A DNA stretch of 64,000 nt, from assembly GCA_002205965.3 (NCBI GenBank), contig NADL03000705.1:868001-932000 (forward strand). Direction: 5' to 3'. This DNA comes from Kappaphycus alvarezii (taxonomy: Eukaryota; Rhodophyta; Florideophyceae; Gigartinales; Solieriaceae). Each line of letters begins with the position of its first letter. Within the stretch, counting starts at the first letter, position 1. The notes beneath the pieces are model-generated. The model saw only the letters and a list, made by a program, of their open reading frames with translations. It was not told the DNA's origin and did not search any database. Of the stretch, positions 23,451 through 34,479 are shown in pieces. The translations under genes were made by a program, and so were the position numbers.

Positions 23451-26400
23451 AATTTTGTTGACACACACTTAATCAGATGTTCCATCGTTAAGGCGATTTA
23501 ATCAATTTTATCAAATCTGAAAAAAAGATATGAATGGTTCAGTTCCTTCGAAACTTGAACCTTCCTGTGTATGTGTATGACCGCATCTTATTGAAAATTT
23601 ATGAGTGCCTGATTTAAGAATCTGTCCTAAATACCATTTTAGCTGTTTGTTTAGAGCTTGAATTTGTCTTACTGAAATAGAATTCTTGTTGTGGAAATAA
23701 AAGAGTTGGTTGCGTTGTATCAATTCAGTTATGAGCTAAAGCTTTTATGCTGGTCCGGGCAAAGTTTACCCACCCTATTGCGATAAATTGTAATAGGATC
23801 GGTAAAGTTTGCTATTGCCTATTGAGATAAATTGCGGAGGAGCGCTTGAATGAATAATTTTTCAAGTAAATATGAAATATTTTTACTGTTCATGAATTCG
23901 ATGTCTTGAATCTTCTTATGTAGAAAATTTTCTTCCTGTGGTAATATAGAGCAATTCAGCTTCCAAAACTCGTGCAAACCATTGACACGACATCAAATGG
24001 TCTTTTTTTGTCCAGAAGCTGTTACATGGCACAACTTCTAAGAAAAATCATGTCACTTTTGAACGAAAGCAATTTAATGTCACTTAATATACGTAATAAA
24101 TACAACCTCCAATGAAAAAAGCGGCGCAAGTTATTATCCGTTAATTCCATTATTTAAATTAAATGGCACATAATCACTATGACAGCTTTTAAGAAATATA
24201 AGGTGACAAAGCCAGGAAGATAAATATTCATGGTTTCCGAACAAGGAACCACTGAATGCAGTTACTCTAATCGATTAGTTGCATTTTCTTATCACCTACC
24301 GTATCTTCTTTTTCAGGACATAATTTATGGCCCTGTTAGGCCTTCGAATATTAGTCACTTATTCGTATATTTTCATCTCGTTTTTGACGGTTGAGTCATC
24401 TAAATGAAGCTGTAAGATTAAAGTTTCTTACCAAGCCAACCTCAGACAAAATGGATCTCTTTCTTATGCGACGCATTAGAGGGGAGTTATTCAACTTTTT
24501 AAAGATTTCCACTTAGGTAAAGTAGAATAATTACTTAGAAATAGAAATTAATTACAAGACCTAAAAAAAGGATTTATTTCTGTAGTTTAATGCTATTTTA
24601 AACTCTCCTTTTGATCAGTTTTTGTGTTTCGAAGAACTTTCAATTTCCACAGGGCCACAAACAGTCGGCACTTATACCATTTAAGATGTGAAATAGGTTT
24701 CATTGTTGTTTTAGGCCACATTTAACGATTATGCTGGAATTAATCGCATCTTCGGGGTCTTATACTACCTTATTATCTCAATATAAGTTCAAAACATCGA
24801 AGGATCCAAATTAGTCCTCAATAACGAATTTCAAGGACTCATTTTTTCTGAAAGAATATCTTGGCTCCGGTTCAAAGCCACGTTCAGATGAGGTGGCACT
24901 GAACTCACTTGCATCCATTTGTACCTCTATTTCTTTCCTCAAGAGCCACATTGGTAATAGAATACATTTTAGTGTACATGTAGTGGGCTGTGCTTTAGGT
25001 CTCCATAAAAACTTAGGAATATTTTCTGAATACCTAAGATTCAAGTAAGTACTCTTTGGGCCGATTGTATCGTTCATCGCATCTCGAGCACATGGAAGCG
25101 TCGATTTTTTGTTGAAATGCGGATGACATACCATAATTTTCGAAAATATATACTCTATCGTCTCATGGAATCGCTTTACCATTCCTATACCTGATTGAAA
25201 CTATACGTAGATCTCAACTACCTCAAAATTATCCAATTTTAGTAGTGGATGAGTTTCTCTCCCCGCTGCTGCTAGTTCTGTCTGTTGAGTATTTGATTCT
25301 AGACTTCAGCCTACCAGGACGACCCGACATTCTACTAAAGTTTCAAAGGCCACGTCAGTCGATAAATCTGGTAATAACAGCACTACACTGAACTTTGTAA
25401 ACTCTTTATGACATTTATTACTGGATGCCCATCCAGTTTTGCATCGGTTGAGGTTCTACTATTGAAGCGGACACTCTCTTAAATAGAGTGAGCGTTTACG
25501 TTCATGGGTTATTCTCCTTTCCTGGAGACTATCATAGCTTTGCATTACAACTTCAAAATTTCAAAACAGGTCTTATTTTGCATCCTTCAACATATATTTA
25601 TAAATAAATGAAAATTTTTTCTGAGATTTGGGTGAGTAATGTCCATTAAGCTTACTAATCTATGTTCTACTGACATAAAAATGCTTCACTGAGTTCATTT
25701 CAGCATAGGGATGGTTTATGGTCTACCAGATAATAGGTACTTCTTCAGATATATTTGGATGCAAATATATTTGCAGTACGAAAGGCTATTGGTAAATCGG
25801 TTGGGTACGGTGCTTATTTACATCTAATCTTTGTCAAAAAAAATTCAAATCGATTCTTGAATGACAGAATTGAATATATCTACCTCTGCATTCACTCGAT
25901 TCTCTTCTTTGAAAAATTTCACGGGATGGTTAAGTCAGTAGTACGTAGCATAAGCGCGCCTAAACAATTGAAAGATAGTTAAATATTTCTTTTTCGCACG
26001 CAGATTGCGTTGATTATTCTATTACCTTCTCTCCTACAGAAAACGAGTTTAAAATTTCCTGTGTCAAATAAAAAATCATATGTATTCAAGAAGTCATCTT
26101 AAAGCTAATGATTTGTACCCAACTTTATTCATATGAAATTATTCTACCTTATGAAATCTTCTGAATACAAACAACTAGAATAATATGCTCCGTTCCTTTT
26201 CTTTGCTAGTTGACGAACAAAACATACTATAGATAGTATATTTGCACAAAAATATCCTTACTCATGGACAGAAAGGGTATTTTTTTGTTTCCAAAGGTTG
26301 CAGATATATGGATTGGTAATGATATTTTGTCTGTGGCCTCGATTTATTCGGTTGTTACCACTTGGCTTGAAATTTTTGAGTAAAAAATCAGCCAACTGTT

Positions 26401-27200
26401 GTGCATCTATACATTTCTATTCTTTCCAAGCATTCATCAGTACACCATTTCTTCTGCTGCTCTCCTTTAATGATAAATTATGGTAGTCTGCAATGATAAT
26501 CATATCCTTTTTAGAAAAATTAGGGGTCATTCTATGACATCTTTGGGCGTGAGACTGGGAAATAAGTTCCAATTGGCTTGACAATGATACGATATCTACG
26601 CTCCGGTACAAATTTACTGGATACCAACCCACATATCTATCACAGTAAATTAAATCCCAATTTACACAGTTCCAATTTGGGGTCCTAAACTTGAAACATT
26701 CGCTTTTGCCGCCTTTTTTTTCTAATTTATTGCAAATAGTTATATATGAGCTTTTTAGAGGATTCAAAAGATAATTTTGGTCATATTTTCTAGCTGGTAT
26801 ATTCATGTAATATCAGAAAGTGGGATAAGTTAAGATAACTTTTACAGCACTTGTTGATGAAACAATTAACTTTGGCGGCACACACGAACGCAAAAGCACG
26901 GTTCTAATCTTAATCAAGCTCAACTCACTTATGAAGCTTCATTTCCAAGCTGTTGAAGTTTGAGTTCAAATTGTATATATTTATGACGTATCCACGAAAT
27001 TCTTCTGTGTAGAATAGTTTTCTGTACGCAATGGTCTGAAGTCTCTTTAACCTTAATGAATCTTCTTCAAAAAAGTCCGTGGCCGATCTTGCATCTCCTT
27101 TCAGCTTCCTGAGGATTATAACCAAACTAAATGTATTTTAAAAATTTTAAACCTTTTATCTAAAAACACCGGAGCTAACCAACATTATTTTCTTTCATGC
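23450..27200 (-). mobile_element. Very old Ty1/copia remnant with Gag, integrase and RNase H traces
   Basis: Three separate minus-strand pieces fall in copia order. A Gag-like piece lies at about 26925-27125 (LRKLKGDARSATDFFEED, as in the Gag of copia elements of the 58-64 kb kind). The integrase end lies at about 24811-25182 (VKRFHETIEYIFSK and AMNDTIGPKSTY, matching the GERYH...NDSAGPNG region of the element at 58-64 kb). An RNase H/RT connection piece lies at about 23520-23720 (QALNKQLKWYL, FEGTEP). It is heavily decayed, AT-rich and without detectable LTRs, so the limits are approximate. It appears to belong to the same lineage as the young copia element in this window, but is far older. 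Confidence 0.6.
26574..26670. repeat. Dispersed 97-bp repeat, copy 1
   Basis: It aligns over 97 bp without gaps to 49652-49748, with only a handful of mismatches. The first 29 bases (TGGCTTGACAATGATACG and onward) are identical. It contains AATTTACTG and CAGTAAATT as inverted 9-mers about 23 bases apart. This copy is far better preserved than the AT-rich sequence around it. Confidence 0.9.
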
Positions 27201-27598
27201 TTCATTTACATTGAAAAGTCAATTATTTTTGCTTAAAGGAACTCACGTGGTATGTTTAATTATACCTATCTCGAAACGAGTGGAATTATGTCAACTACTT
27301 TTTTCAATAAACATACGTCCGGAAAGCCTAAAAATTATACCGGACTGAAAGCCAGCTTCTACACGCAACCGTTCCATATTTTTCAGGGAGCCCATTCTGT
27401 CTTCAATTTTAAGACTAATTTAGTAGTCTTGATTCACTGGCTCTGGAAGCGATTTTCGTGGAAAAAATTCTCGAGAAAGCTCTTCCTGAAGACTTTTGGT
27501 TACTCTCATCTTCTATTATCTACATTATCACAGCGAATTTTAACTAGTATAACTCAAACGTGGGTAAATGCAAATAAATGAAGAGGGATAATTTCTTC

Positions 27599-27644
27599 AT
27601 GTGATCTGATACACTGGACCAATGTCCAGTATATGGGATCACAT
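27599..27644. repeat. 46-bp hairpin, 21-bp arms and 4-base loop
   Basis: Arms at 27599-27619 and 27624-27644 pair at 18 of 21 positions around the loop CAAT; the arms begin ATGTGATC and end ACTGGAC. Mismatches fall at arm positions 9-10 and 14. The architecture matches the hairpin at 21175-21220, which also has mismatches at positions 9-10, although the sequences differ. Confidence 0.85.
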
Positions 27645-27649
27645 GATAG

Positions 27650-28885
27650 GACTTTATTAAAGAAGAAGAAAAACCCTGTACTTAAAAACTCCTGTCACAG
27701 GGTAGAGAACATGCTATTCAGATTTAAGTCTTTTCCAGGAGTACCATTGTGAATTAAATGTCGTTAAGGGGTTTAAACCCATATTTACATGTAATAGGTC
27801 TCTATTGACGACCCTAAAGGTTTAGGAGATACTTTATACGTACTTTTGCTTTTTCGTTGTAATAACTTTATATTACTGCTGTGGAATACTTCTCAGCTCA
27901 ATACTTCACCTCCTTTTCGCAAAAAACTGTCCAATTTACACCTACTACTCTTCAAGGGAGAAAAAATATTAATATATTTCAAAATTTGGGCAATACTTGT
28001 AGATCCAGCTTACGATGCGGTAACTTGCTACATAAAATCCAAAAAATTTACATGATGACTTAAAAATAGATCAGTTATTGCATCCTAACGTCCTGCAGAA
28101 CTCTTCACTGCCAATAACGTTAGTAATATTTTTTGAAAACAATATCCCAGTTATTCCCTCGTTGAATAGAACTCACTCTCTGAAAAACTTCTAAACATGC
28201 CAATATGAACTGATTATTCGTTCAAAAAAACAAAGAATGATGCGAATTTATCGCATTCGAAGCATTAATAATTTATTTCTATGACTGAATATCTTCCGGT
28301 GTAGCCCGATATCCCATGAAACTCTGAAGAAGCTTCTTGGATAATTATATATCTGCACCGCTGCACTTTTTTTTCTCTCTTCATTAATTATTTTGCATAT
28401 ACCTTAAGCCAAATAGAGCTTCCGATTATCTCTATAAGAAACGATTAATGACAGACAGTCCAAATAGGCTACTCATCATATGCAGGTCAGTGGTCTCGAC
28501 TAAAATCTCAATAGCACTTAAATTCTTTCCGTGCAACTATTCTTTTATGTGAGTACATCTATGAATGGAGACGCCTCTCTATTGAATCTTCAGGGATTCT
28601 CAAGAGTACTGGACCCATAACTCGTGCCAATCCCTGTTGAAATCTTTTGCAAAAATTCTATATTACTACTAAAAGCTCTTTATATGCAGCAATAGATAGC
28701 TAGTATGGGCCTGAGTACTAAAAAGCCCAAACTCATGGCACTGAGTACATAAAACCCCAAACTGGTTGCCACTTAGACGTGCTAATAGAGTATCGCAAAA
28801 GACAATTGAAATAAACAGCTCCAACGCTTCATTTAAATTCCTCCCACCGCCAATTTGTACCAGTACTTAACAACTATATTTTTTG
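27650..28885. other. AT-rich stretch without a recognisable gene
   Basis: Only short frames are present. The one structure seen is a 30/31-bp imperfect tandem duplication at 28711-28771 whose units begin CTGAGTAC and contain CCCAAACT. Confidence 0.45.
28711..28771. repeat. Imperfect tandem duplication, 30/31-bp unit
   Basis: The two units each start with CTGAGTAC and share the AAAA-C-CCAAACT core; they differ at a few positions and by one base in length. Confidence 0.7.
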
Positions 28886-28889
28886 GCAT

Positions 28890-29223
28890 TCAGTGCTGGA
28901 AATTTTTGTACGAAGTCTCGGCCACGTACAATATGAACCGCGCGACATCCATACTACGATTTAATACAAGGAAATATATATTTCCACTGGAACATAATTC
29001 TAAAATAGATTTATGAGTGATGTATCTTCGCAAGTGTTTGACTTCCAAAAAAGCAAGAATAGCGTTTGAATCGGAAAATAAGTAATTGGTTGGTAATATA
29101 TCCTTTACCATTCATGTTCTTAGAATGCCCTGGATTTCTCCAACTCATAGTCTGTTTAGCGTAGACGTTGATTTCCCTTCCCGCATCACGATTAAGCGCA
29201 TCAGTAAGCAAATGCACTACCAT
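28890..29223 (-). mobile_element. Possible Ty1/copia RNase H remnant
   Basis: A minus-strand frame at 28890-29111 contains FSDSNAILAFL, followed by THKSILEL and LNRSMDVARF. The spacing resembles the TDSKxLxDxL...EKRLxxDL...NxADAxTK pattern in the RNase H of the copia element at 58-64 kb. If correct, it is the 3' end of another, very old copia copy whose 5' part would lie at 29.3-31.4 kb, where I could not recognise anything. Confidence 0.3.
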
Positions 29224-29229
29224 TTCTGT

Positions 29230-30480
29230 CTCGACCTCAAATCGATGCTTAATGATGTACCAAGAGAGAGAGAGTTTATCGTGGCAACCGACGCCTGCCT
29301 GAAAACCGACGCCTAGTTTTCGAAATTATACAAAGACTACATAAGTGTCCCAATATAATGTATAATAGATGATTGGGTTCTACATTTATGAACCCTGGAT
29401 TTTCTTATATGTCATACTCCACACACTGAAAAGGCTACTTTTATCGTGCTTTTTATTTAATTTTTTGGCTGTAATATTTATGATAAAGTGCAAGCCATGA
29501 CTACGGAAAAGGGCGAGATCTGTAGTTGTATCGAAAATTTACGTTTACAATATTTATCAGATAGGAGAAATTTATCAGTAGTTTATGATTTTTATTTTAT
29601 CTTATTGCTCAAACTGTAAATTTTGCAGTGAATGAGTGTATGGCTCTGATAAAGCTAAAAAATAGGGACCATATAGCCACATATGAATTCAATCAGGTCA
29701 TCTTTTAAGCTCCGGTGTTTATTCGAAAGAATAAAGGCTTAGCTCGGTGAAAGAGGTTAGTTGTCGTCACTGGACGTTGAGACTCGATGGTTTTCAACTT
29801 AAATTATGTTAAATTACGCTTTGAGAGCACGCAAAGTTCTTATTGCCGTTTGTAACAGAATCAGTCAGTTTTCGATCATATAGGGTGAAAGGGTGAGGGT
29901 AGTCTCGATTTGCAGTATTTTTGGAAACCGCTGCATCTATAACGTAAATTCAATCCAGGAATTCAGACGTCACACTCAGCATTCCCGTGATAGCATTTAT
30001 TTTTAAGGTATAAATCAAGTTCCTTTTTCAATGGTGGAGATCAAATACTAGTTCCTATTGCGGAGGCCATGCAGTGCGAACTGGAAAAATACTACCGCCT
30101 TGTTCTCTCTGAGCTGTCAAAACTTTCCACAGTAATTGATCCCTGATTTTCTGCAAACAAATTGCGGATTCCGATTTTTTGCGTCGATGCGTGACACCGC
30201 CAATAAAATAAAAATGATGGTCCGCGCAACGACTTACCTAAAACAATTTCGAGCCGCCACTAGCTGAGAATAGTCTGGACGTCACTGAAATTGATGAGGG
30301 TATAATTTTCGTAAGAGATACTCCGTGTTCTAATCGGTAAACGGATCCACTATCCGTTCCTCGGGAAGAGTTGCCCATATGTATCTATCGCAGCTGTTGT
30401 AAGGGACTTGTTAGGCCTCTTCGATAGCCAGCAAGAGTATTTTCTCTCAGTACAGCCACTTTTCAGATGATCGTTTCAAT
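29230..30480. other. Stretch without a recognisable gene
   Basis: No frame over about 80 codons and no recognisable domain on either strand. If the RNase H-like piece to the left is real, this could be its unrecognisable body. Confidence 0.4.
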
Positions 30481-30484
30481 ATTA

Positions 30485-30764
30485 GTACTAAATGTGTTTT
30501 AATCAAGAGATCAGACTTCTGTATTACAAGACTATAACAGTACCAACACCTGAATAATTGACTTCTTCAATGGCTTTCCACACCGTTCATCTGATCCGGT
30601 GCGGCCGAATCCGGCCGTACTGGAGCAGATGAAGATGAAGCAAGCGATACGTATCAGAAAAAGTATGGTGGAATCCTTCTGGCTAGCAAAACTTTTCAGT
30701 CGTTTGTATTGTTGCAGCCTTATAATACAGTAATCTGATCTCTTGATTAAAATACATTTAGTAC
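30485..30764. mobile_element. 280-bp fold-back MITE
   Basis: The outer 42 bp (30485-30526) match the inverse of 30723-30764 at 39 of 42 positions. Pairing continues inward with lower similarity, and the centre at about 30587-30643 is again a hairpin: TTCATCTG and CGGCCG on the left answer CGGCCG and CAGATGAA on the right around AATC. The whole element is thus an imperfect palindrome with no coding capacity. The outermost CTAAATG...CATTTAG is preceded and followed by TA, which fits the TA target duplication of Tc1/mariner-derived MITEs, but the TA also falls within the symmetric GTAC end and is not decisive. Confidence 0.88.
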
Positions 30765-30769
30765 CAACA

Positions 30770-31470
30770 TTTACCTTTTAATGACCATTATAAACACCGA
30801 TGGAACAAAAAGTAAATTCAAGGAAACATAGGAAAATATAAAAGGCGGACACGGTAACAGGTTATTGAAACCTATTCCTCAGTTCGCAGGGAAGACCCGA
30901 GATGGTTGCAACAGTCGGGTTAGTTGATCATTTTTTTTTTCCCCTTAAAAGGAGCCTAAGTGTGGTATCTGACTGGGGGGCAGAGGAACATCGTTATTGG
31001 ATGAGTTCAATGGAGAGAAGAGCAACTGATTAGAAATGGATGTGGACGAAGGTTTCTGAATATCTCAGCATGTATTTTTCAATAGGCTACGAAGATAATG
31101 GGACATCGGGGCGTTCCTGATTTGACTAGGAGGATTTTTTTGTTGGCGACATGAAGCTAGAGGATACTGTACAAATGGTACATAAGAAAGTTTTTGTTCG
31201 CGTTGTCAGAGTAACCTGGTGTGGGAACGCGCTTAGTAAGGCTGTAGGTGCCTATTGGAAAAGAGGAGGAGTGTAGAGAGACGTTCGGGATGGGAAGGAG
31301 GACGTCGTGTGTGATCACAAATTTCGCCGCCCCCGGAGAATTGTCTGGCTACACATCAAGAGTATAGTAAACATTGCAGAAACTGATGAAGGACCGGGGT
31401 AGAAATGTTTTGAGCGAAAAAATATTGGTGCAGCAAATTTTCTTTGAAATTTTCAGAGAGAGAAATATTT
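30770..31470. other. Stretch without a recognisable gene
   Basis: Contains a short poly-T run at about 30930-30940. Frames are short and no domain was recognised. Confidence 0.45.
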
Positions 31471-31479
31471 TATTTAAAA

Positions 31480-32170
31480 GAAAACTATCCACTCTTGGTT
31501 TTTATAAGAGCCAACGCACCCAAAACACTGGAGTAAATCAAGACTTTTTAAGAAAATTTTCAAAAGGGCTACAGAAGCCGGTGACAAAATACACACCGGC
31601 CCGCTTCCAGCTCCAGTACATCTAATTACCACTGCTGTATACCGTCTTGTATCCATTTTGTTGTTTATCGTAAAAAAACGGAATCAAATGACCTTCTAGT
31701 GTTTTGGCGGTTTTTCCAGCGTTTTTCCCACGCAAAATGGCCAAAAGAGAATATAGATTCTCCGAAAAAGCATGCCACACCATGACCGAGCTTTCACTTC
31801 CTGGAAACTTTGATAGCAATCTTTCTCCAGTTCCAAAATCATTCCAGTAGTACTGCAGAACATCAGAACCATCCAAGTTGAATTATTTTCATCACAGAAA
31901 AACCTGAATCCCACTGAACCATCTTCTCCATAAAGCCTTCTCACGAGCCTAAGAAAAGGGGCCCTAATGTGCGAGTTGATAGAGATGGGTATCTTTTCAC
32001 TTTCGAATAGCTCAGAAACGAGAGGTCTGAGAGTACATCTGCTGCATAGGGCATTTGTTAATGGGAAATTGGGGTCTCTTCTGATTTTTCTTCTGCCTTT
32101 TGCCCCTTAGATGCTTCACGGCGAAAATAGCGAACTTCTTTGGGTGACATTTTCGAAGTCCTTCCGCCTT
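31480..32170 (-). pseudogene. Tc1/mariner transposase remnant
   Basis: A minus-strand relic of a cut-and-paste transposase with a DDE catalytic core. In one frame (31622-31876) the phrase QYYWNDFGTGERLLSKFPG is followed by SSVMVWHAFSENLYSLLAI and LEGHLIPFFYDKQQN. These match the family's YYWxDLRxxExxxSKRxxGGGSVMVWGAFS and YxxxLExxLLPF phrases. Just upstream, in another frame, FFCDENNSTWM matches FSDEKKFNLDG, which carries the first catalytic aspartate. The N-terminal part at about 31940-32170 is only faintly readable and includes KRYPSLSTR. The last third, which would carry the third catalytic residue, is barely recognisable. Frameshifts and stops are numerous and no terminal repeats were found. 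Confidence 0.72.
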
Positions 32171-32179
32171 TATAATTTT

Positions 32180-32614
32180 TCGTAGTTCTGCTGGTGTGAT
32201 GGAAATGTTCTGACTGCCTTTTCTGAGCAGTAGAGCCTTCTGGAAAGTTCTATGTTCGAAATTGCCTCTGCCGCCTAAGTCTTAACCCTTATTTGATCGA
32301 CAAGGGACAATATTGTTCTTTAGGCATCTTGGCTGGTCGTTTGATGTTACGGGTCGTTGAACTGTTCAAAATAAGTTTATTTGTCTACAGAGTACCTTTT
32401 CATAATGTTGCGGCCTTGTAACGGTCCTTCATTACTTCTAAAGGTTTTTCGTCCTCCCGGGTAGTGTTTTGGAGTACTTCAAATATCTTCAATTCATTTG
32501 ATTTTTTTCGACAGTATATGCTTCTAGAAAAGAATAAATTTGGTCCGTTTTTTAACTAAATCAAGCTTTTTTGAAGATATCAATGAAAAATTGATCGTCT
32601 ATACGTAGTTGTTT
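32180..32614. other. Intergenic stretch
   Basis: No gene seen. It ends at the GGTAT target site of the chromovirus. Confidence 0.5.
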
Positions 32615-32619
32615 GGTAT

Positions 32620-33045
32620 TGAAACAGAGAGGGAGGCAGCCGGGGCGCTGCTAAAGAAACTGTAGAGGCGATGGTAATGGGTTTCAGAAAGTTGGGGGCA
32701 AAGGGTGTATGGAGTGTACCTGGATTCCCACAAGAATCCAGATGAGCCCCCCTTTTATAGACAGTACGGTAACTCTACTCTAGAAATTCTATACTCTGTT
32801 AGCTCAGTAGAACTTACTAGAAAGTAGAGGTGTAACTATAGAATTGTACTATCTAGAATATAACTACGTAAATAAAACGATGACGTGGGGCTCCACGTCA
32901 AATAAAAACATTGAAGGAAAATCAAATTTCTAAAATCATTCAAGACGATACAGTTTCCCTGTTACACCACTGTGTAATAGAGAACTGGAATAGCGACAGC
33001 GAACAAGTCTCTATTACACAGTGGTGTAACAGAGACATTGTTACA
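32620..33045 (-). repeat. 3' LTR of the chromovirus (left copy)
   Basis: It is 426 bp long and nearly identical to 38359-38781. It contains a perfect 23-bp inverted repeat (32961-32983 and 33008-33030) around a 24-bp spacer. Confidence 0.95.
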
Positions 33046-33060
33046 CTATTCCCTCCCCGG
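33046..33060 (-). other. Polypurine tract of the chromovirus
   Basis: On the minus strand the sequence immediately before the 3' LTR reads CCGGGGAGGGAATAG, a typical plus-strand primer site for reverse transcription. Confidence 0.75.
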
Positions 33061-33109
33061 ACTATTGACGTCCTCGTCAATGATACTGCGGGAGTATATT
33101 ATGTTTCCG

Positions 33110-34400
33110 AATATACTCTTGGAAAGCTTCCGTTACTACAGCAGATCCATCTTCCGTAACATCAACGAAGTCCTTTGTTGGTTGCCACTCCGCCTCATGA
33201 CGTGGCACACCACGCATCAAACCAAGAACTTGAAACCGCGTCCAACCTTTTTGTGATCCAAGATAACCTCAACTTCCTGTTCTGGTCCATCAGGCAGCTC
33301 AAGCGGTGCAGGTGCAGGAGGAATGGGTAAAGCAATGTCATCGGGCTGCTCCAAATGTGGTGTGGTGTGAATGATATGAATGACTGGATGGATTTTAAAA
33401 TGACAGGGAGATCCAGTCGAACAGCATTCTTACCAATTAGCTCCTTAACCACGAATGGCCCATATCTACGCGCACCAAGCTTTTTAGAATCCTGGGACCT
33501 AGAATAAACATCTGTAAACAACGAGCGATTGATCCAAAGCTTTGAACCGACTTGTAATCTGGAACCTTGTATCGCCTTGAAGCATATGCAGCTTGCCGAG
33601 CTTTTGCCACTTTGTAGGCAAATTGCGCATCCTCAAGAGAAACCTTGAGCTTGGCACGAAAGTCGTCCAAACTTTGAAGAGGTATGCTGCTGCTAGCCAA
33701 GAAGTCCAATGGCGATTTAGGTGTCCATCCCAAGTCCAGCTCAAATGGTGACATACCCAGATCATCGCTCACAGCCGAGTTGTATGCAAATTCTGCAGAA
33801 GGAAGCAGTTCATCCCAGTCATCCTGATGATACGAGCAATAGCAACGGAGATAGTTCTCGATCATCCTATTCATAATCTCAGAAGCGCCATCTGTTTGTG
33901 GGTGTCTACTTGTAGACATTCTTAATTTCACCCCACAAAGATTCATCAGTGTCTTCCAAAACTTTGAAATGAACTTGCTGTCCCTATCTGAGGTCACATC
34001 ATCAGGCAACCCGTGGTTCTTGAATATGTTCGCGAAGAAGTCTCGAGCCGTGTCCTCAGCAGTATCTGATGTTTTAGATTTAAGAAAATGGACTCGACGA
34101 GTAAGTCGATCAACCCAAGTCGTGATCGCATCATGACCGCTCCTCGTCAGGGGTAGCCTCACAATGAAATCTGTAGCTAATGAACCCCATCTGCGGTCAG
34201 GCAATTCCAGTGACATTGGATCAGTCAACTTTTTTATTAGAGTCCTTATACTGCTGACACGTGAGACATCCTTCACAATACTTTCGAACATCCCGGCTCT
34301 TATGTTTCCAATGGAAGTTATCTAATCTGGACAGTGTCTTCGCAAATTTAAAATGTCCACCAACTTTCGAGTCGTGAGCAATTTGCAAAATATCCGAAAC
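33110..34400 (-). pseudogene. Integrase with chromodomain, part of the chromovirus
   Basis: The zinc-binding part lies at about 34240-34400 (HDSKVGGHFKFAKTL...CEGCLTCQQYK). The catalytic core at about 33870-34170 shows the three acidic positions in TDFIVRLP, TSDRDSKFI and the HPQTDGASEI neighbourhood. At about 33400-33500 the GPF/Y-like phrase KLGARRYGPFVVKELIG follows. Beyond it the C-terminal region at about 33110-33300 reads like a chromodomain (EVEVILDHKKVGRGFKFLV, then EAEWQPTKDF). In chromoviruses this module steers integration toward marked chromatin. The region belongs to a broken element. Confidence 0.85.
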
Positions 34401-34479
34401 TGACCTTCTTGGTACGCACAACTTTCCATTGTAAAACAGCCTCGAACCATCTTTTCGGAACATTGGCAGAATTCTTTCA

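Noticed and set aside
18000-32200. A large DNA virus or Polinton insertion as the cause of the AT-rich block
   Set aside because: No capsid, packaging ATPase, protein-primed polymerase or long inverted termini were found; the readable traces are copia and Tc1/mariner.
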